From contig JAKQXK010000332.1 of assembly GCA_029561505.1 (NCBI GenBank), positions 1-15,591 of the forward strand: a stretch of DNA of 15,591 bases. Direction: 5' to 3'. The DNA comes from Spirochaetota bacterium. Lineage in GTDB: Bacteria > Spirochaetota > Leptospiria > Turneriellales > Turneriellaceae. The notes under the pieces were generated by a model. That model made no database searches, was not told where the DNA came from, and saw nothing but the letters and a program-made list of their open reading frames with translations. The stretch's first letter is position 1. Each line of letters opens with the position of its first letter. Positions 6,920-15,099 of this stretch are shown here, piece by piece. The position numbers and the translations under genes are program-made.

Positions 6920-7471
6920 ATGGAAAAGTCGCTCTGGTTTGTCGCAGTGCTCTTACCCGATGAAGTCGTGCAGCAGGTACGCGCGTTGCAGCAAGAGATT
7001 GCCGATCGTTTCGGGCCGAGACGGGCCCTGCGCTTGCCCCCGCACATCACCGTCGAAGCGCCTTTTCGGCTCGGTGATAGCGAGGGCGAACGTTTAGTTG
7101 CCGCGCTCGCTGCTTTTCTGGCCGGCAAACCCTGTTTCGAAGTGGCCCTGAAGAACTTCGGCTATTTTCGCGACGACGTGATTTTCGTCGAAGTTGTGGC
7201 GCCGCTAGAGCTGCTCGAGCTGCACAACCAGCTGCAGTCGTTTCTGCGGCAAGAAGCGGGCTTCATTCAGACTGCACCTTTGCATCCAGGTTATACCCCC
7301 CACCTGACGCTCGCAAACCGCGACGTGACGCCGCAGCAGCACGCGGCTATCTGGCGCGAGCTGTCGCGCCGCCGATTTTTCGCGCGCTTTCTCGTATCTG
7401 ATCTCGCACTCATGAGACATAATGGTGCAAGCTGGGACACCTTCGAGCGTTTGCCCCTGCGTGCGAATTAA
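6920..7471 (+). CDS. 2H phosphoesterase / 2'-5' RNA ligase family protein
   Basis: This is a 183-residue protein of the LigT/ThpR type, a fold that hydrolyses 2',3'-cyclic phosphates or 2'-5' linkages in RNA and nucleotides. Both catalytic H-x-[TS] motifs are present: PPHITVEAPF (His42, Thr44) and TPHLTLANR (His128, Thr130), the second in the family context HPGYTPHLTL. Length and motif spacing fit the family. ATG 6920 is five bases after the CPXCG stop and no Shine-Dalgarno is visible. The exact substrate cannot be read from the sequence. True tRNA ligase activity in vivo is not established for many members, so the name is kept at family level. Confidence 0.88.
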   Translation: MEKSLWFVAVLLPDEVVQQVRALQQEIADRFGPRRALRLPPHITVEAPFRLGDSEGERLVAALAAFLAGKPCFEVALKNFGYFRDDVIFVEVVAPLELLELHNQLQSFLRQEAGFIQTAPLHPGYTPHLTLANRDVTPQQHAAIWRELSRRRFFARFLVSDLALMRHNGASWDTFERLPLRAN

Positions 7472-7481
7472 TGTTGCCAAA

Positions 7482-7502
7482 ATGTGACTTCGATCGTCAC
7501 AT
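7482..7502. promoter_or_regulatory. Inverted repeat just before the lipoprotein start
   Basis: ATGTGAC (7482-7488) and GTCACAT (7496-7502) are a perfect 7-bp inverted repeat with a seven-base loop, ending nine bases before the lipoprotein ATG. The TGTGA and TCACA halves recall a CRP/FNR-type site, but they are nine bases apart rather than six. It may be an operator, or a hairpin that would hide the start region of the mRNA. Confidence 0.4.
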
Positions 7503-7511
7503 GACAAACAG

Positions 7512-10500
7512 ATGGCGCGCCTGAGGTATGCCTTTTTCGATCTCGCGCGTGCAACGCTGGTTGCTCTCGCCAGCTTCGCTGTGTCTGGCTGTCAGGGGTT
7601 TGGTGATTTTCAGGCTGCTCCACCTTCAGGGTTTTCTTATGCCGGTAGCCCGTTTGTGTTTACGCAGAATGCACCGGTAAACCCCGCGAAGCCGCAGCTC
7701 AAGGGTTCGGTAACATCATGCACGGCTGATCCCGCGTTGCCTACGGGGCTCGCCCTTGATCAGACGACATGTATTTTAAGCGGTGTGCCCACTGCGTTGC
7801 AACCCGCATCGGGGTTCAATATTACTGCGGCGAACAAAGTCGGCAGTGTCACGACAACCATCAGCATTGAAGTGAACCAGAACCCACCTTCGGCGCTCAA
7901 CTACGCAGGCACTCCCTTCACGCTTTCGCAGGGTATTGCGGTCGGCTCTCTTACAGCAACTTTTACCGGCAGTGCCACCGGATGCTCGTCTGCCCCGGCG
8001 TTGCCGCCTGGCCTGACGATCAACAATCTCACGTGCGAAATTACGGGTGTGCCGACGACAGTACAGGCCTCTTCGCCTTACACAATAACCGTGACAAACG
8101 CATTCGGCAGCACAAACACGGCCATCAATATCGGCGTGAGCCCCGAGACGATTGCCCCGTCAACGCCAACGGCTTTCAACGCCACGCCGATCAGCGGCAC
8201 GCAGATCGATTTAACCTGGGCTGCCTCGACCGATAACCTGTCGGCGCAGCCGAATCTCATTTACGAAATCTGCAGGGTTACAGGCACAGGGGGATGCACC
8301 GCTTTCACGGTCGCGCACACCACCGGCGCAGGCGCCGTCAGTTTCAGCTCAACGGGCCTGACGGCAGGTACCGTATATTATTTCGTCATTCGCGCGCGTG
8401 ACGAAGCAAATAACTTCAGCATCGCTTCGGGCGAGATCTCAGCCATGACAACACCGGCCGGCACGGTCAGCAACCCCGTGCTCGCACCTGCTGCGGGGGT
8501 CTATAACATCACGCAGAACGTGAGTGCCACCGTTGCCGCGCCTGCGAGTTCGACAATCTGCTATTCGACGACAGGTATCGACCCGGTATGCGACGGTTCC
8601 AAACTCGCGTGTGCCAGCGGGTCGCTGTATTCAGTCGCTGTTGCTGTATCGACGACGACCACGTTTAAGGCGATCGGCTGCAAGCCCACATATTCAGACT
8701 CTGCTGTCACAACCGGCATCTACACATTCGATGCGGTTGCGCCATCGACGCCCGCTGCCTTTAATGCGAACCCGGTGAGCACGGCCCAAATTGACCTTTC
8801 CTGGTCGGCGTCGACCGATAACCTGACACCCGGCGGTGGCATCGTCTACGAAATCTGCCGCTCGACAGGCCCTGGTGGTTGCGGCAGTTTCACCGTGACG
8901 CACACGACTGCGGCCGGCGCAACAAATTTCAGTTCAACGGGCCTGGCTGGTGGTACCACCTATTACTTTGTGATCAGATCGCGCGACCAGGCGACGAATA
9001 CCAGCACGGTCTCAGGAGAAATTTCGGCTATGACAACGCCCGTGGGTACGGTGAGCAATCCTGCTTTTTCACCGCCACCAGGCACCTATAACGCTGCCCA
9101 AAACGTGACCATCACGGTTGCGTCGCCTGCTTCGCCAACAATCTGCTATTCGACGAACGGCGTTGACCCCAGTTGCGACGTCATTACCAAGCTTACGTGC
9201 ACATCAGGTTCTCTCTATGGCGGGCCTGTGAGTGTTGCTGCGGGCCAAACGCTGAAGGCGGTTGGCTGCAAGCTGCTCTACGCAGACTCGGCGATCACTT
9301 CGGGATTATATAACGTCGACGCAACCGCGCCGCAGGTCACCGGTGTCACGTCGTCGACGGCTGACGGTAGCTATAACTCTTTGGCAGTGATTTCAGTGCA
9401 GGTTAATTTTGACGAGGCCGTGATCGTGACGGGCACACCGCTGCTTTCTTTGGCGACGGGCAGCCCGGCCACAACGCCCGTCAGCTACGTTTCTGGTTCG
9501 GGCACCACGACCCTGACGTTTGACTATACAGTGGCGAACGGCAACACCACCGCAGACCTCGATTACACGTCATCTGGCGCGCTCACCGTCGGTGGCGGGT
9601 CGATTCAAGATGCGGTTGGCAACAATGCGATTCTGACACTCTCTGCACCTGGCACCGCCAACTCACTGGGCGCGAACAAGGCGATCTCGATAAACCCCCC
9701 GCCGAACGTGATCGCAGTCACGCCAACCAACGGCACGACAAACTGGTCGGTCACAAACCCGATCAGCTTCATATTTGATCAGAACATGAATCCCGCCTCA
9801 TTAATCGTTCAAGGTTCAAATGATACATGCTCGGGAACTGTCTGGATATCCATAGACGGTTTCGCTAGCTGCCTCGGCGGCACGATGAGTTTTCCGACGC
9901 AGTCTTCGGCGAATTTCAATCCCACAAATCCGTTCTGTGTTGAGAGCAACTATCCGGTACAGGTAAGATTGCTGACTGCGGTTCAGAGCGCCACTGGCGT
10001 ACCTCTAAGCGCGCAATATGATTCTAACAATACATTCGCCACGCAGCAGGCTCTCATGAAAACTGCGATCACGATCGGTACCGATGTGCGTGCCCTCGCC
10101 GTTTCATGCAATACACTTTTTGTCGGTGGCACATTTTCTCAAGTCACAGGCGCTTTGGCCCGAAACCATCTCGTGGCGATTGATCTTGCCACAGGGTTTC
10201 CTCTCAGCGCTGGTTTCGCGCCCCCCGGCTTTGGCACAAATGGTAACGTGAATGCCCTGGCGATCAATGGTAATGAGCTTATAGTCGGCGGGGCTTTTAC
10301 TAATGCTGGTTCGGGCGGTTCGCCCTACCTCGCGGCGTTTAACATAGCCACAGGAGTGAAGTCAGCCTGGGCGCCTTCGCCCGACGCATTCGTTAGTGCA
10401 GTCGCGGTAAACGCGGGTACAATCTATGCCGGCGGAGGTTTTGCGATGATCAATGGCGGCACACCGCGCAGCAAGGCAGCAGCTTTTGCAACTGGCTCTA

Positions 10501-11150
10501 ATGTGCCCAATGCATGGAACCCGAATGTCACCGGCATTGGCTCGGTGAGTGCTATTGTCATTTCGGGTTCTACCGCAATCTTGGGCGGTACATTTACCGG
10601 TGGTGTGGTGGGCGGCAATGCTCGCGATCATTTCGCGGCGGTTGACGCATCGACTGGCGCTGGAGGCGCTTATTCAGGCTGGTGCGCAGCAGGTGCCGAC
10701 GCGCCAGTATACACCATGGTCGCCTCTGGCGGCAATGTCTATTTCGGTGGTGGTTTTAACGGCGCCTGCGGAATAACCTTTTATAATTTCGGTGCCGTTT
10801 CTGTAAGTACCGGGGGGGCGGTTGGCTTTGCCAACGGATCGCTCACGGGCGCAAACAGTACAGTCTATGGCCTGTTTGCTGACACACCTGGCGCTACCCT
10901 TTATGTCGGTGGCATGTTCAACTCTTCGGCCGATGCTTTCATCAACACGACGCGCAACTATATGGGCTCAACAAATTTTACCGGTAGCACCGCTAATGCA
11001 TGGCATCCCAACTTCAATGGATCAGTAATGGCAATCGCCAAGGCTGGCACGAGCGTCTTTGCCGGCGGAAGTTTTTCAACCGTTAACGGGGGCACCGCTG
11101 CGAACAGACTGGCGATCATCGATGCCTCAACCGGTATCTTACGCCCGTAG
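7512..11150 (+). CDS. Large modular surface lipoprotein with Ig-like, FN3, chitobiase-type and propeller modules
   Basis: This 1212-residue protein is exported. An Arg-containing N terminus and a hydrophobic core end in a lipobox, FAVSGC, with Cys27 as the lipidated residue; spirochaete lipoboxes are loose, so this fits. Domains in order: putative-Ig (He_PIG-like) at 35-121 and 126-209, FN3 at 214-316, chitobiase/Fn3-associated type at 319-406, a second FN3 at 409-511 and a second chitobiase type at 513-603. Then comes a bacterial Ig-like domain at 606-729 (SSTADGSY, FDEAV), a Big_5/SbsA-like domain at 730-845 and, at 859-1212, seven repeats of a propeller-like unit. Paired Cys positions recur in the repeated modules, suggesting disulfides outside the cytoplasm. 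No catalytic motif is seen; an adhesive or surface-structural role is inference. Start ATG 7512 has no clear ribosome-binding site. Confidence 0.85.
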   Translation: MARLRYAFFDLARATLVALASFAVSGCQGFGDFQAAPPSGFSYAGSPFVFTQNAPVNPAKPQLKGSVTSCTADPALPTGLALDQTTCILSGVPTALQPASGFNITAANKVGSVTTTISIEVNQNPPSALNYAGTPFTLSQGIAVGSLTATFTGSATGCSSAPALPPGLTINNLTCEITGVPTTVQASSPYTITVTNAFGSTNTAINIGVSPETIAPSTPTAFNATPISGTQIDLTWAASTDNLSAQPNLIYEICRVTGTGGCTAFTVAHTTGAGAVSFSSTGLTAGTVYYFVIRARDEANNFSIASGEISAMTTPAGTVSNPVLAPAAGVYNITQNVSATVAAPASSTICYSTTGIDPVCDGSKLACASGSLYSVAVAVSTTTTFKAIGCKPTYSDSAVTTGIYTFDAVAPSTPAAFNANPVSTAQIDLSWSASTDNLTPGGGIVYEICRSTGPGGCGSFTVTHTTAAGATNFSSTGLAGGTTYYFVIRSRDQATNTSTVSGEISAMTTPVGTVSNPAFSPPPGTYNAAQNVTITVASPASPTICYSTNGVDPSCDVITKLTCTSGSLYGGPVSVAAGQTLKAVGCKLLYADSAITSGLYNVDATAPQVTGVTSSTADGSYNSLAVISVQVNFDEAVIVTGTPLLSLATGSPATTPVSYVSGSGTTTLTFDYTVANGNTTADLDYTSSGALTVGGGSIQDAVGNNAILTLSAPGTANSLGANKAISINPPPNVIAVTPTNGTTNWSVTNPISFIFDQNMNPASLIVQGSNDTCSGTVWISIDGFASCLGGTMSFPTQSSANFNPTNPFCVESNYPVQVRLLTAVQSATGVPLSAQYDSNNTFATQQALMKTAITIGTDVRALAVSCNTLFVGGTFSQVTGALARNHLVAIDLATGFPLSAGFAPPGFGTNGNVNALAINGNELIVGGAFTNAGSGGSPYLAAFNIATGVKSAWAPSPDAFVSAVAVNAGTIYAGGGFAMINGGTPRSKAAAFATGSNVPNAWNPNVTGIGSVSAIVISGSTAILGGTFTGGVVGGNARDHFAAVDASTGAGGAYSGWCAAGADAPVYTMVASGGNVYFGGGFNGACGITFYNFGAVSVSTGGAVGFANGSLTGANSTVYGLFADTPGATLYVGGMFNSSADAFINTTRNYMGSTNFTGSTANAWHPNFNGSVMAIAKAGTSVFAGGSFSTVNGGTAANRLAIIDASTGILRP
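7614..8138 (+). repeat. Tandem putative-Ig domain pair in the lipoprotein
   Basis: Residues 35-121 and 126-209 repeat the same pattern: FSYAGSPF or LNYAGTPF, an ALP-x-GL core, a CxIxGVPT turn and an Asn-rich end. Each has two cysteines (70 and 87; 158 and 175) at the same spacing of 17. This is the He_PIG type seen in many secreted bacterial proteins. Confidence 0.75.
8151..9320 (+). repeat. Duplicated FN3 plus chitobiase-type unit (about 580 bases each)
   Basis: Two copies of a unit of about 195 residues: 8151-8729 and 8736-9320. Each has an FN3 module followed by a chitobiase-type module. Identity is visible in the DNA, for example TCGACCGATAACCTG and TTCAACGGGCCTG shared or nearly shared at matching places. 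Cys pattern is kept: 254/262/350/360/367/390 in copy one and 449/457/545/555/563/586 in copy two. A tandem duplication that has diverged is the simplest explanation. Confidence 0.8.
10086..11147 (+). repeat. Seven propeller-type repeats at the lipoprotein C terminus
   Basis: Seven units of about 43-55 residues begin at residues 859, 912, 960, 1010, 1065, 1116 and 1170. Each starts with a short hydrophobic strand (VxALAV), then a GG-F/GGxF turn (VGGTF, VGGAF, AGGGF, LGGTF, FGGGF, VGGMF, AGGSF), then in most an A-x-D-x-x-TG end. Seven is the common blade number of beta-propellers. The seven-bladed fold is inferred from repeat count only. Confidence 0.65.
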
Positions 11151-11199
11151 GCGCTCTTGTTTCGCGTTGACGACCTAGCCTTGCCCGACGTGGTTACGC

Positions 11200-11559
11200 A
11201 TGGCCCTCAACGTTCTCGGCACCGAACTTCAGCCCTGCAGTCTCGAACCCCTTACCGGGTTCTTTCGTGACGGCTGTTGCAATACCAACGCCGATGACCA
11301 TGGCATGCACACCGTCTGTGTGCAGGTAACCGACGCGTTTCTTGAGTTCAGCAAATCGGTGGGTAACGATCTCTCGACCCCAGTGCCGCAATATGAATTT
11401 TCAGGCCTCACCGAAGGCGACCGCTGGTGCCTCTGTCTGCCTCGTTGGATAGAAGCCTATAACGCAAATGCGGCGCCGCGCGTCGTGCTCGATGCCACGC
11501 ATGTCTCTGTGTTAGAGCATATTGATCTTGACCTGTTGCAGAGATTTGCGGTCGCGTAG
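11200..11559 (+). CDS. DUF2237 family protein
   Basis: This is a 119-residue protein of the DUF2237 family, whose function is not known. The family signature is clear: LGTELQPCSLEPLTGFFRDG, then DGCCNTNADDHGMHTVC, FSKSVGNDLSTP, GDRWCLCLPRW and VLDATH. Six cysteines (13, 26, 27, 40, 77, 79) sit at the family positions and could bind metal or take part in redox chemistry. The protein is complete and of usual length. It starts 49 bases after the lipoprotein stop, so co-transcription is possible but not forced. Its TAG stop comes five bases before the next ATG (and overlaps an upstream in-frame GTG), so the next gene is probably translated with it. Confidence 0.9.
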   Translation: MALNVLGTELQPCSLEPLTGFFRDGCCNTNADDHGMHTVCVQVTDAFLEFSKSVGNDLSTPVPQYEFSGLTEGDRWCLCLPRWIEAYNANAAPRVVLDATHVSVLEHIDLDLLQRFAVA

Positions 11560-11564
11560 TGTTC

Positions 11565-12359
11565 ATGAAAAGAGTCTTTCTATTCGCAGTCTTCTCTGCT
11601 GGCCTTATCGCTCAAGATAACCAGGTACAATATCTCAACCTCAACAAACCCCACTACACCATCGGTAACAAGGTGCGCGTGCGCGTCGAAGCAGACACCA
11701 ACGCTGCGGTCGTCGCAGAGCTGCCTATTGCGACAGAGCTGGTTCCGATTCGGCAGACCGACCAGATGATGACGCAGAATGGCATCGAAGCGCCCTGGTA
11801 TGAAGTCACGCTGAAGCGTGACGGAAAAAAGTTGCAGGGGTTCGTATGGGGTAACCTGATCGCCAAAGCTTCTGCCAAGAGCAAAGGGGGATTAACCTTT
11901 CTCTTCGGGCCTGCCGCGGGTAAGAAGTCTGATGGCTACACAGCTTACACGTCGCAGGTGCGCGTTGCCAAAGCGGGCAAAGAGCTTGCAAAAGTTGAAA
12001 TTAACGAAGGGGTGGGCTTTCTCTCGAAAGAAGAAGTAAAAGTCACCGACGGGCGCGGGCTGACGGGCGTCGAAAACATCTTTACCGCAAAGTACATTCA
12101 AGAATACTGCGCGGGCAAAAACAATACAATCTTCATCTTCTGGACAGGCGAGAAGCTCGTCTTCGCGCACAGCACGATCGACGGCGCCGACGCACCGTAT
12201 TACGCATCAGAAGAACAGGTTTTTCCCGCTGACAAGGGCGGCGTCAAAGACCACATCGTCGTCAGAACCGAACATGGCGACCACGATGACCCGAAATCTG
12301 TCAAAAAAGAAAAATACCTCTTGAAGTGGAACGGCACAAAGTTGGAAAAGAAAAAATGA
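11565..12359 (+). CDS. Secreted SH3-like domain protein
   Basis: A 264-residue protein with an N-terminal signal peptide: MKRVFLFAVFSAGLIAQ gives a basic start, a hydrophobic core and a likely signal peptidase I site near residue 16. The ATG at 11565 is preferred over the GTG at 11559, which would overlap the stop of the previous gene and add two residues. Residues about 35-100 look like a bacterial SH3 domain: VRVRVEADTNAAVVAELP, then WYEV and a short loop to GFVWGNLI. Such domains bind cell-wall peptides or act as scaffolds. The second half, to a Lys-rich C-terminal end, has no recognised motif. No Cys lipobox is seen, so it is probably periplasmic and soluble. Function beyond the SH3 guess is unknown. 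Confidence 0.75.
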   Translation: MKRVFLFAVFSAGLIAQDNQVQYLNLNKPHYTIGNKVRVRVEADTNAAVVAELPIATELVPIRQTDQMMTQNGIEAPWYEVTLKRDGKKLQGFVWGNLIAKASAKSKGGLTFLFGPAAGKKSDGYTAYTSQVRVAKAGKELAKVEINEGVGFLSKEEVKVTDGRGLTGVENIFTAKYIQEYCAGKNNTIFIFWTGEKLVFAHSTIDGADAPYYASEEQVFPADKGGVKDHIVVRTEHGDHDDPKSVKKEKYLLKWNGTKLEKKK

Positions 12360-12441
12360 AAAGAATGCTACAGGTGAGGGTAAGCTCGCCGTCACAATCG
12401 GCCAGCCCGTGCATTAGGCTGAAGATTCGCTAACCTACGCC

Positions 12442-13374
12442 GTGCTCGACCTGCAAAACCGCCTGGTGCGAATGAAAAAGCACCTGGGCAAATGGGCCAG
12501 GCGGCGGGGTATCACGTGTTACCGCCTCTACGAAAAAGACATACCCGAATACCCGTTTATCGCCGATCTGTACGAAGATCACATGATTCTAACCGAACTT
12601 GCGAGCGAAGCAATTCAGTCGCGCCGTGACTATGCCGACTGGAAAAAGCAGGCTACGGAAATTTTTCGTAGTACGTTCGAAATCCGCCCCGAAAACCTGC
12701 ATCTCAAAACAAGATTCAGGCGAGCCGAAGGCGAGCAATACGAAAAGCTTGCCGAAGCCGATGGCCTCACCGTCAATGAAGGTGGTTTGAGATTTTTAAT
12801 CTACCCCGATAACTGGCTCGACACGGGGCTGTTTCTCGACCACCGTAATCTGCGCGCCACCGTGCGTGATTCTGCCGCGGGTAAAAAAATTCTGAATCTG
12901 TTTTGTTACACGGGTGCTTTCAGTGTGTACGCAGCTGCCGGCGGCGCGAGCCTTGTACACAGCGTCGACCTTTCAGCTCGTTACCTGAGTATTGTTGAAG
13001 AAAATCTGGCGCTGAACCAGCTGACCGGTGTGTCGCACGAAAATTTTCGCCTCGATGCACGCGAATTTCTGGCGCAGGCGACAGCCGGGTTCTACGACAT
13101 TATTATTTGTGATGCGCCGGTGTTTTCGAAGAGCCGCAAACAAGAGCGAGACTTTGATGTTCTGCGAGACAGCCCGCAGCTCGTGCGCGACTCGCTGAAG
13201 GCATTGAGCCTTGGGGGAGTTCTCTATTTTTCAACTAACTTTCGCAAATTCAGCCTGCGCTTTGATGCGAAAACAGAACGCGCGTCAATAAAAAACATCA
13301 GCGCGCAGACGATACCAGAAGATTTTCGCAATAAGTGGATTCACACCTGTTACGAGATAAAGCATGCGGTCTAA
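12442..13374 (+). CDS. RlmK-type 23S rRNA methyltransferase (stand-alone)
   Basis: A class I SAM-dependent methyltransferase of 310 residues that matches the C-terminal (RlmK) half of E. coli RlmKL, which makes m7G2069 in 23S rRNA. Matches include NRLVRMKKHLGKWARRRGI, CYRLYEKDIPEYPF, LDTGLFLDHR and the SAM loop LNLFCYTGAFSV (residues 151-162). HTCYEI closes the domain. The N-terminal THUMP/RlmL half is absent, so this is a single-domain version. The catalytic [ND]PP motif reads DAPVFS at 224-229 instead of DPP. Start is GTG 12442: this keeps the NRL motif near the N terminus; ATG 12472 would cut it. No clear ribosome-binding site. The 82-base gap before it holds nothing recognisable. Substrate is inferred from the family. 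Confidence 0.88.
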   Translation: MLDLQNRLVRMKKHLGKWARRRGITCYRLYEKDIPEYPFIADLYEDHMILTELASEAIQSRRDYADWKKQATEIFRSTFEIRPENLHLKTRFRRAEGEQYEKLAEADGLTVNEGGLRFLIYPDNWLDTGLFLDHRNLRATVRDSAAGKKILNLFCYTGAFSVYAAAGGASLVHSVDLSARYLSIVEENLALNQLTGVSHENFRLDAREFLAQATAGFYDIIICDAPVFSKSRKQERDFDVLRDSPQLVRDSLKALSLGGVLYFSTNFRKFSLRFDAKTERASIKNISAQTIPEDFRNKWIHTCYEIKHAV

Positions 13375-13453
13375 AATGCCCCCGGAAAAAACAGGCTTTA
13401 CCCCCGATAGATTGGCGAGTGTTTGTATTTTCTCGCCATCGCACTGATCAACC

Positions 13454-14272
13454 ATGCAGCAGATTCCCCTCACGCACACCGAATTCAGCGAGATACAAAG
13501 GCTGATATACCAGTGGGCCGGCATCTACATGACCGAAAGCAAGAAAGCCCTCATCTCTGGCCGTTTGATGAAGCGTCTCAGGCATTATGAACTGACCTCG
13601 TATGCAGATTATATCAGAATCGTGAAAAATCCGCAACACGCAGACGAGAAGCAGATTATGATTAATCAGCTTACGACGAATGAAACCTATTTCTTCAGAG
13701 AGCCAAAGCACTTTGAATGGCTGCGGGCGCGGGCACGCAAATCAACGGCCGATTCTTTTCGTATCTGGAGCGCCGCCTGTTCTTCAGGGCAAGAGGTCTA
13801 CACGATGGCCATGGTGCTCTCAGAAGAACTTGGCCATTCTCAGTGGGAGATTTACGGTTCAGACATTAGTGAGAAAATTCTCACGACGGCGATCGAGGCG
13901 ACGTATCCGATAGCGCAATCTTCGCAGATACCCCCCGCTTACCTCAAGAAATATTGCCTGAGGGGTGTGAAAGAATCTGAAGGCAAGTTTTGTTTCAATG
14001 ACAGCATCAGGGCGCGCACCCATTTTTTCCACGTTAACCTCATCGAGGCGTTGCCGCAGAATTTCGGGCTTTTTGACGCCATATTTCTGCGCAATGTCAT
14101 GATCTATTTTGACCGTCCGACGCGGCAGAAGGTGGCTGAAAGTCTAATGCACTTTTTGAAGCCCAATGGCAACCTGGTTATTGGCCACGCCGAGAGCCTG
14201 CACGGCATAAGCGAAAAGCTCGTGGCCGTACAGCCAACCATCTACGCGCCTAAAGTTATTGTTGCAGAGTGA
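13454..14272 (+). CDS. cheR: Chemotaxis protein methyltransferase
   Basis: CheR moves a methyl group from SAM to glutamates on chemoreceptors, giving adaptation. The protein has 272 residues, the usual length. The N-terminal helical domain has the typical FSEIQRLIYQWAGI and a basic SGRLMKRLRH. The catalytic domain carries TTNETYFFREPKHFEWL, then IWSAACSSGQEVYTMAM, the SAM-binding region (here S-S-G-Q-E-V-Y instead of the common S-T-G-E-E-P-Y). YGSDIS and LRNVMIYFD follow, and the end has GHAESL. Start ATG 13454 has no clear Shine-Dalgarno; a weak hairpin (13414-13437) lies in the gap before it. It is the first gene of the chemotaxis cluster and lies 77 bases before cheY. Confidence 0.95.
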   Translation: MQQIPLTHTEFSEIQRLIYQWAGIYMTESKKALISGRLMKRLRHYELTSYADYIRIVKNPQHADEKQIMINQLTTNETYFFREPKHFEWLRARARKSTADSFRIWSAACSSGQEVYTMAMVLSEELGHSQWEIYGSDISEKILTTAIEATYPIAQSSQIPPAYLKKYCLRGVKESEGKFCFNDSIRARTHFFHVNLIEALPQNFGLFDAIFLRNVMIYFDRPTRQKVAESLMHFLKPNGNLVIGHAESLHGISEKLVAVQPTIYAPKVIVAE

Positions 14273-14349
14273 GCGCAAATCAGGCGCCTCAGTATTCGTT
14301 GCAGAATGCGCACGAAAGAGTCGAAAATAGTATATACCAATGAGGCAAT

Positions 14350-14721
14350 GTGAAGAAAATATTAACAGTCGATGATTCTTTGACCATTCGTATGGTTATA
14401 CGCAGAACCCTTACCCAGGCTGGTTACGAAGTGCTTGAGGCCGCAAACGGCGAAGAAGCTTTGAAAATCATCGAGAATACCGAACTGAACCTCATCATAT
14501 CTGACTTTAACATGCCGGTAATGGACGGCCTGGAACTCATGAAAAGAGTCAAAACCGGTGCACCTTACAAGCTGAACCGTTTCACACCTTTCGTTATGTT
14601 GACAGCTGTGATGGCTGAAAGCCTCAAGAAGCAGGCAACCGAAATGGGCGCTCTCGCTTATCTTGTGAAACCTTTTCGCCCCGAACAGGTGCTCGAGATG
14701 GTAGCGAAACTGGTGCCTTGA
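14350..14721 (+). CDS. cheY: CheY-type chemotaxis response regulator
   Basis: This is a single receiver domain of 123 residues with no output domain. The active site is complete: acidic pair Asp8-Asp9 (VDDS), phosphoacceptor Asp52 (SDFNMPVMDG), Thr85 (MLTA) and Lys107 (VKPF). CheA would phosphorylate Asp52, and CheY-P would act on the flagellar switch. The start is GTG 14350, with a GAGG ribosome-binding site at 14342-14345. The ATG overlapping it in another frame is stopped at once. It is followed after one base by the STAS gene. Adjacent cheR and cheA support the chemotaxis assignment, though an adaptor role for the STAS partner is possible. Confidence 0.93.
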   Translation: MKKILTVDDSLTIRMVIRRTLTQAGYEVLEAANGEEALKIIENTELNLIISDFNMPVMDGLELMKRVKTGAPYKLNRFTPFVMLTAVMAESLKKQATEMGALAYLVKPFRPEQVLEMVAKLVP

Positions 14722-14722
14722 T

Positions 14723-15091
14723 ATGCTAAACGTCACCGCGCGTGAAAATGAAAAGCACATCGAGGTAAATCTCTCGGGAGCCTTAACGCTGCGGGAAGTC
14801 GCACAGGCCTGGCAGCGCCTCGAAGCACTGTACCACCAGCCTAAGGCTCTCATACTCAATCTTGCAGAAGTGACCGATCTTGATACGATGGGATTTCAAA
14901 TGTTACTCTATCTTAAATCCCGCGCGCGGGCCGACGGCCGCAAGGTTCACTATGCCCGTCATTCTGCGGCTGTCTTGGCTGCGCTAGATCTGTTTGGTGC
15001 GGTCGCTGAGTTTGGCGATAAGATTCACCTGACGAGCGCCGACCGCCAGAGATTCGCCTTCAAGTACGGTCTTAAGGCCCACAGAGGTTAA
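14723..15091 (+). CDS. STAS domain protein in chemotaxis cluster
   Basis: A 122-residue single-domain protein with the STAS fold of anti-sigma factor antagonists. The site loop reads VTDLDTMGFQMLLYLK, residues 50-65, with Thr55 where SpoIIAA-type proteins have the phosphorylated Ser. This D-T form is common in STAS proteins placed beside cheA; they are linked to chemotaxis rather than to sigma control. The start ATG 14723 is one base after the cheY stop. CheA starts nine bases after its stop. No anti-sigma kinase gene is near. Whether it is phosphorylated, or acts as a scaffold, cannot be told. A link to the sigma-like gene at 3544-4641 is unlikely at this distance. Confidence 0.85.
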   Translation: MLNVTARENEKHIEVNLSGALTLREVAQAWQRLEALYHQPKALILNLAEVTDLDTMGFQMLLYLKSRARADGRKVHYARHSAAVLAALDLFGAVAEFGDKIHLTSADRQRFAFKYGLKAHRG

Positions 15092-15099
15092 CCCTTACA

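Noticed and set aside
13414..13437. GGCGAG/CTCGCC hairpin before cheR as a terminator
   Set aside because: Only 6 bp with a 12-base loop and no T run after it.
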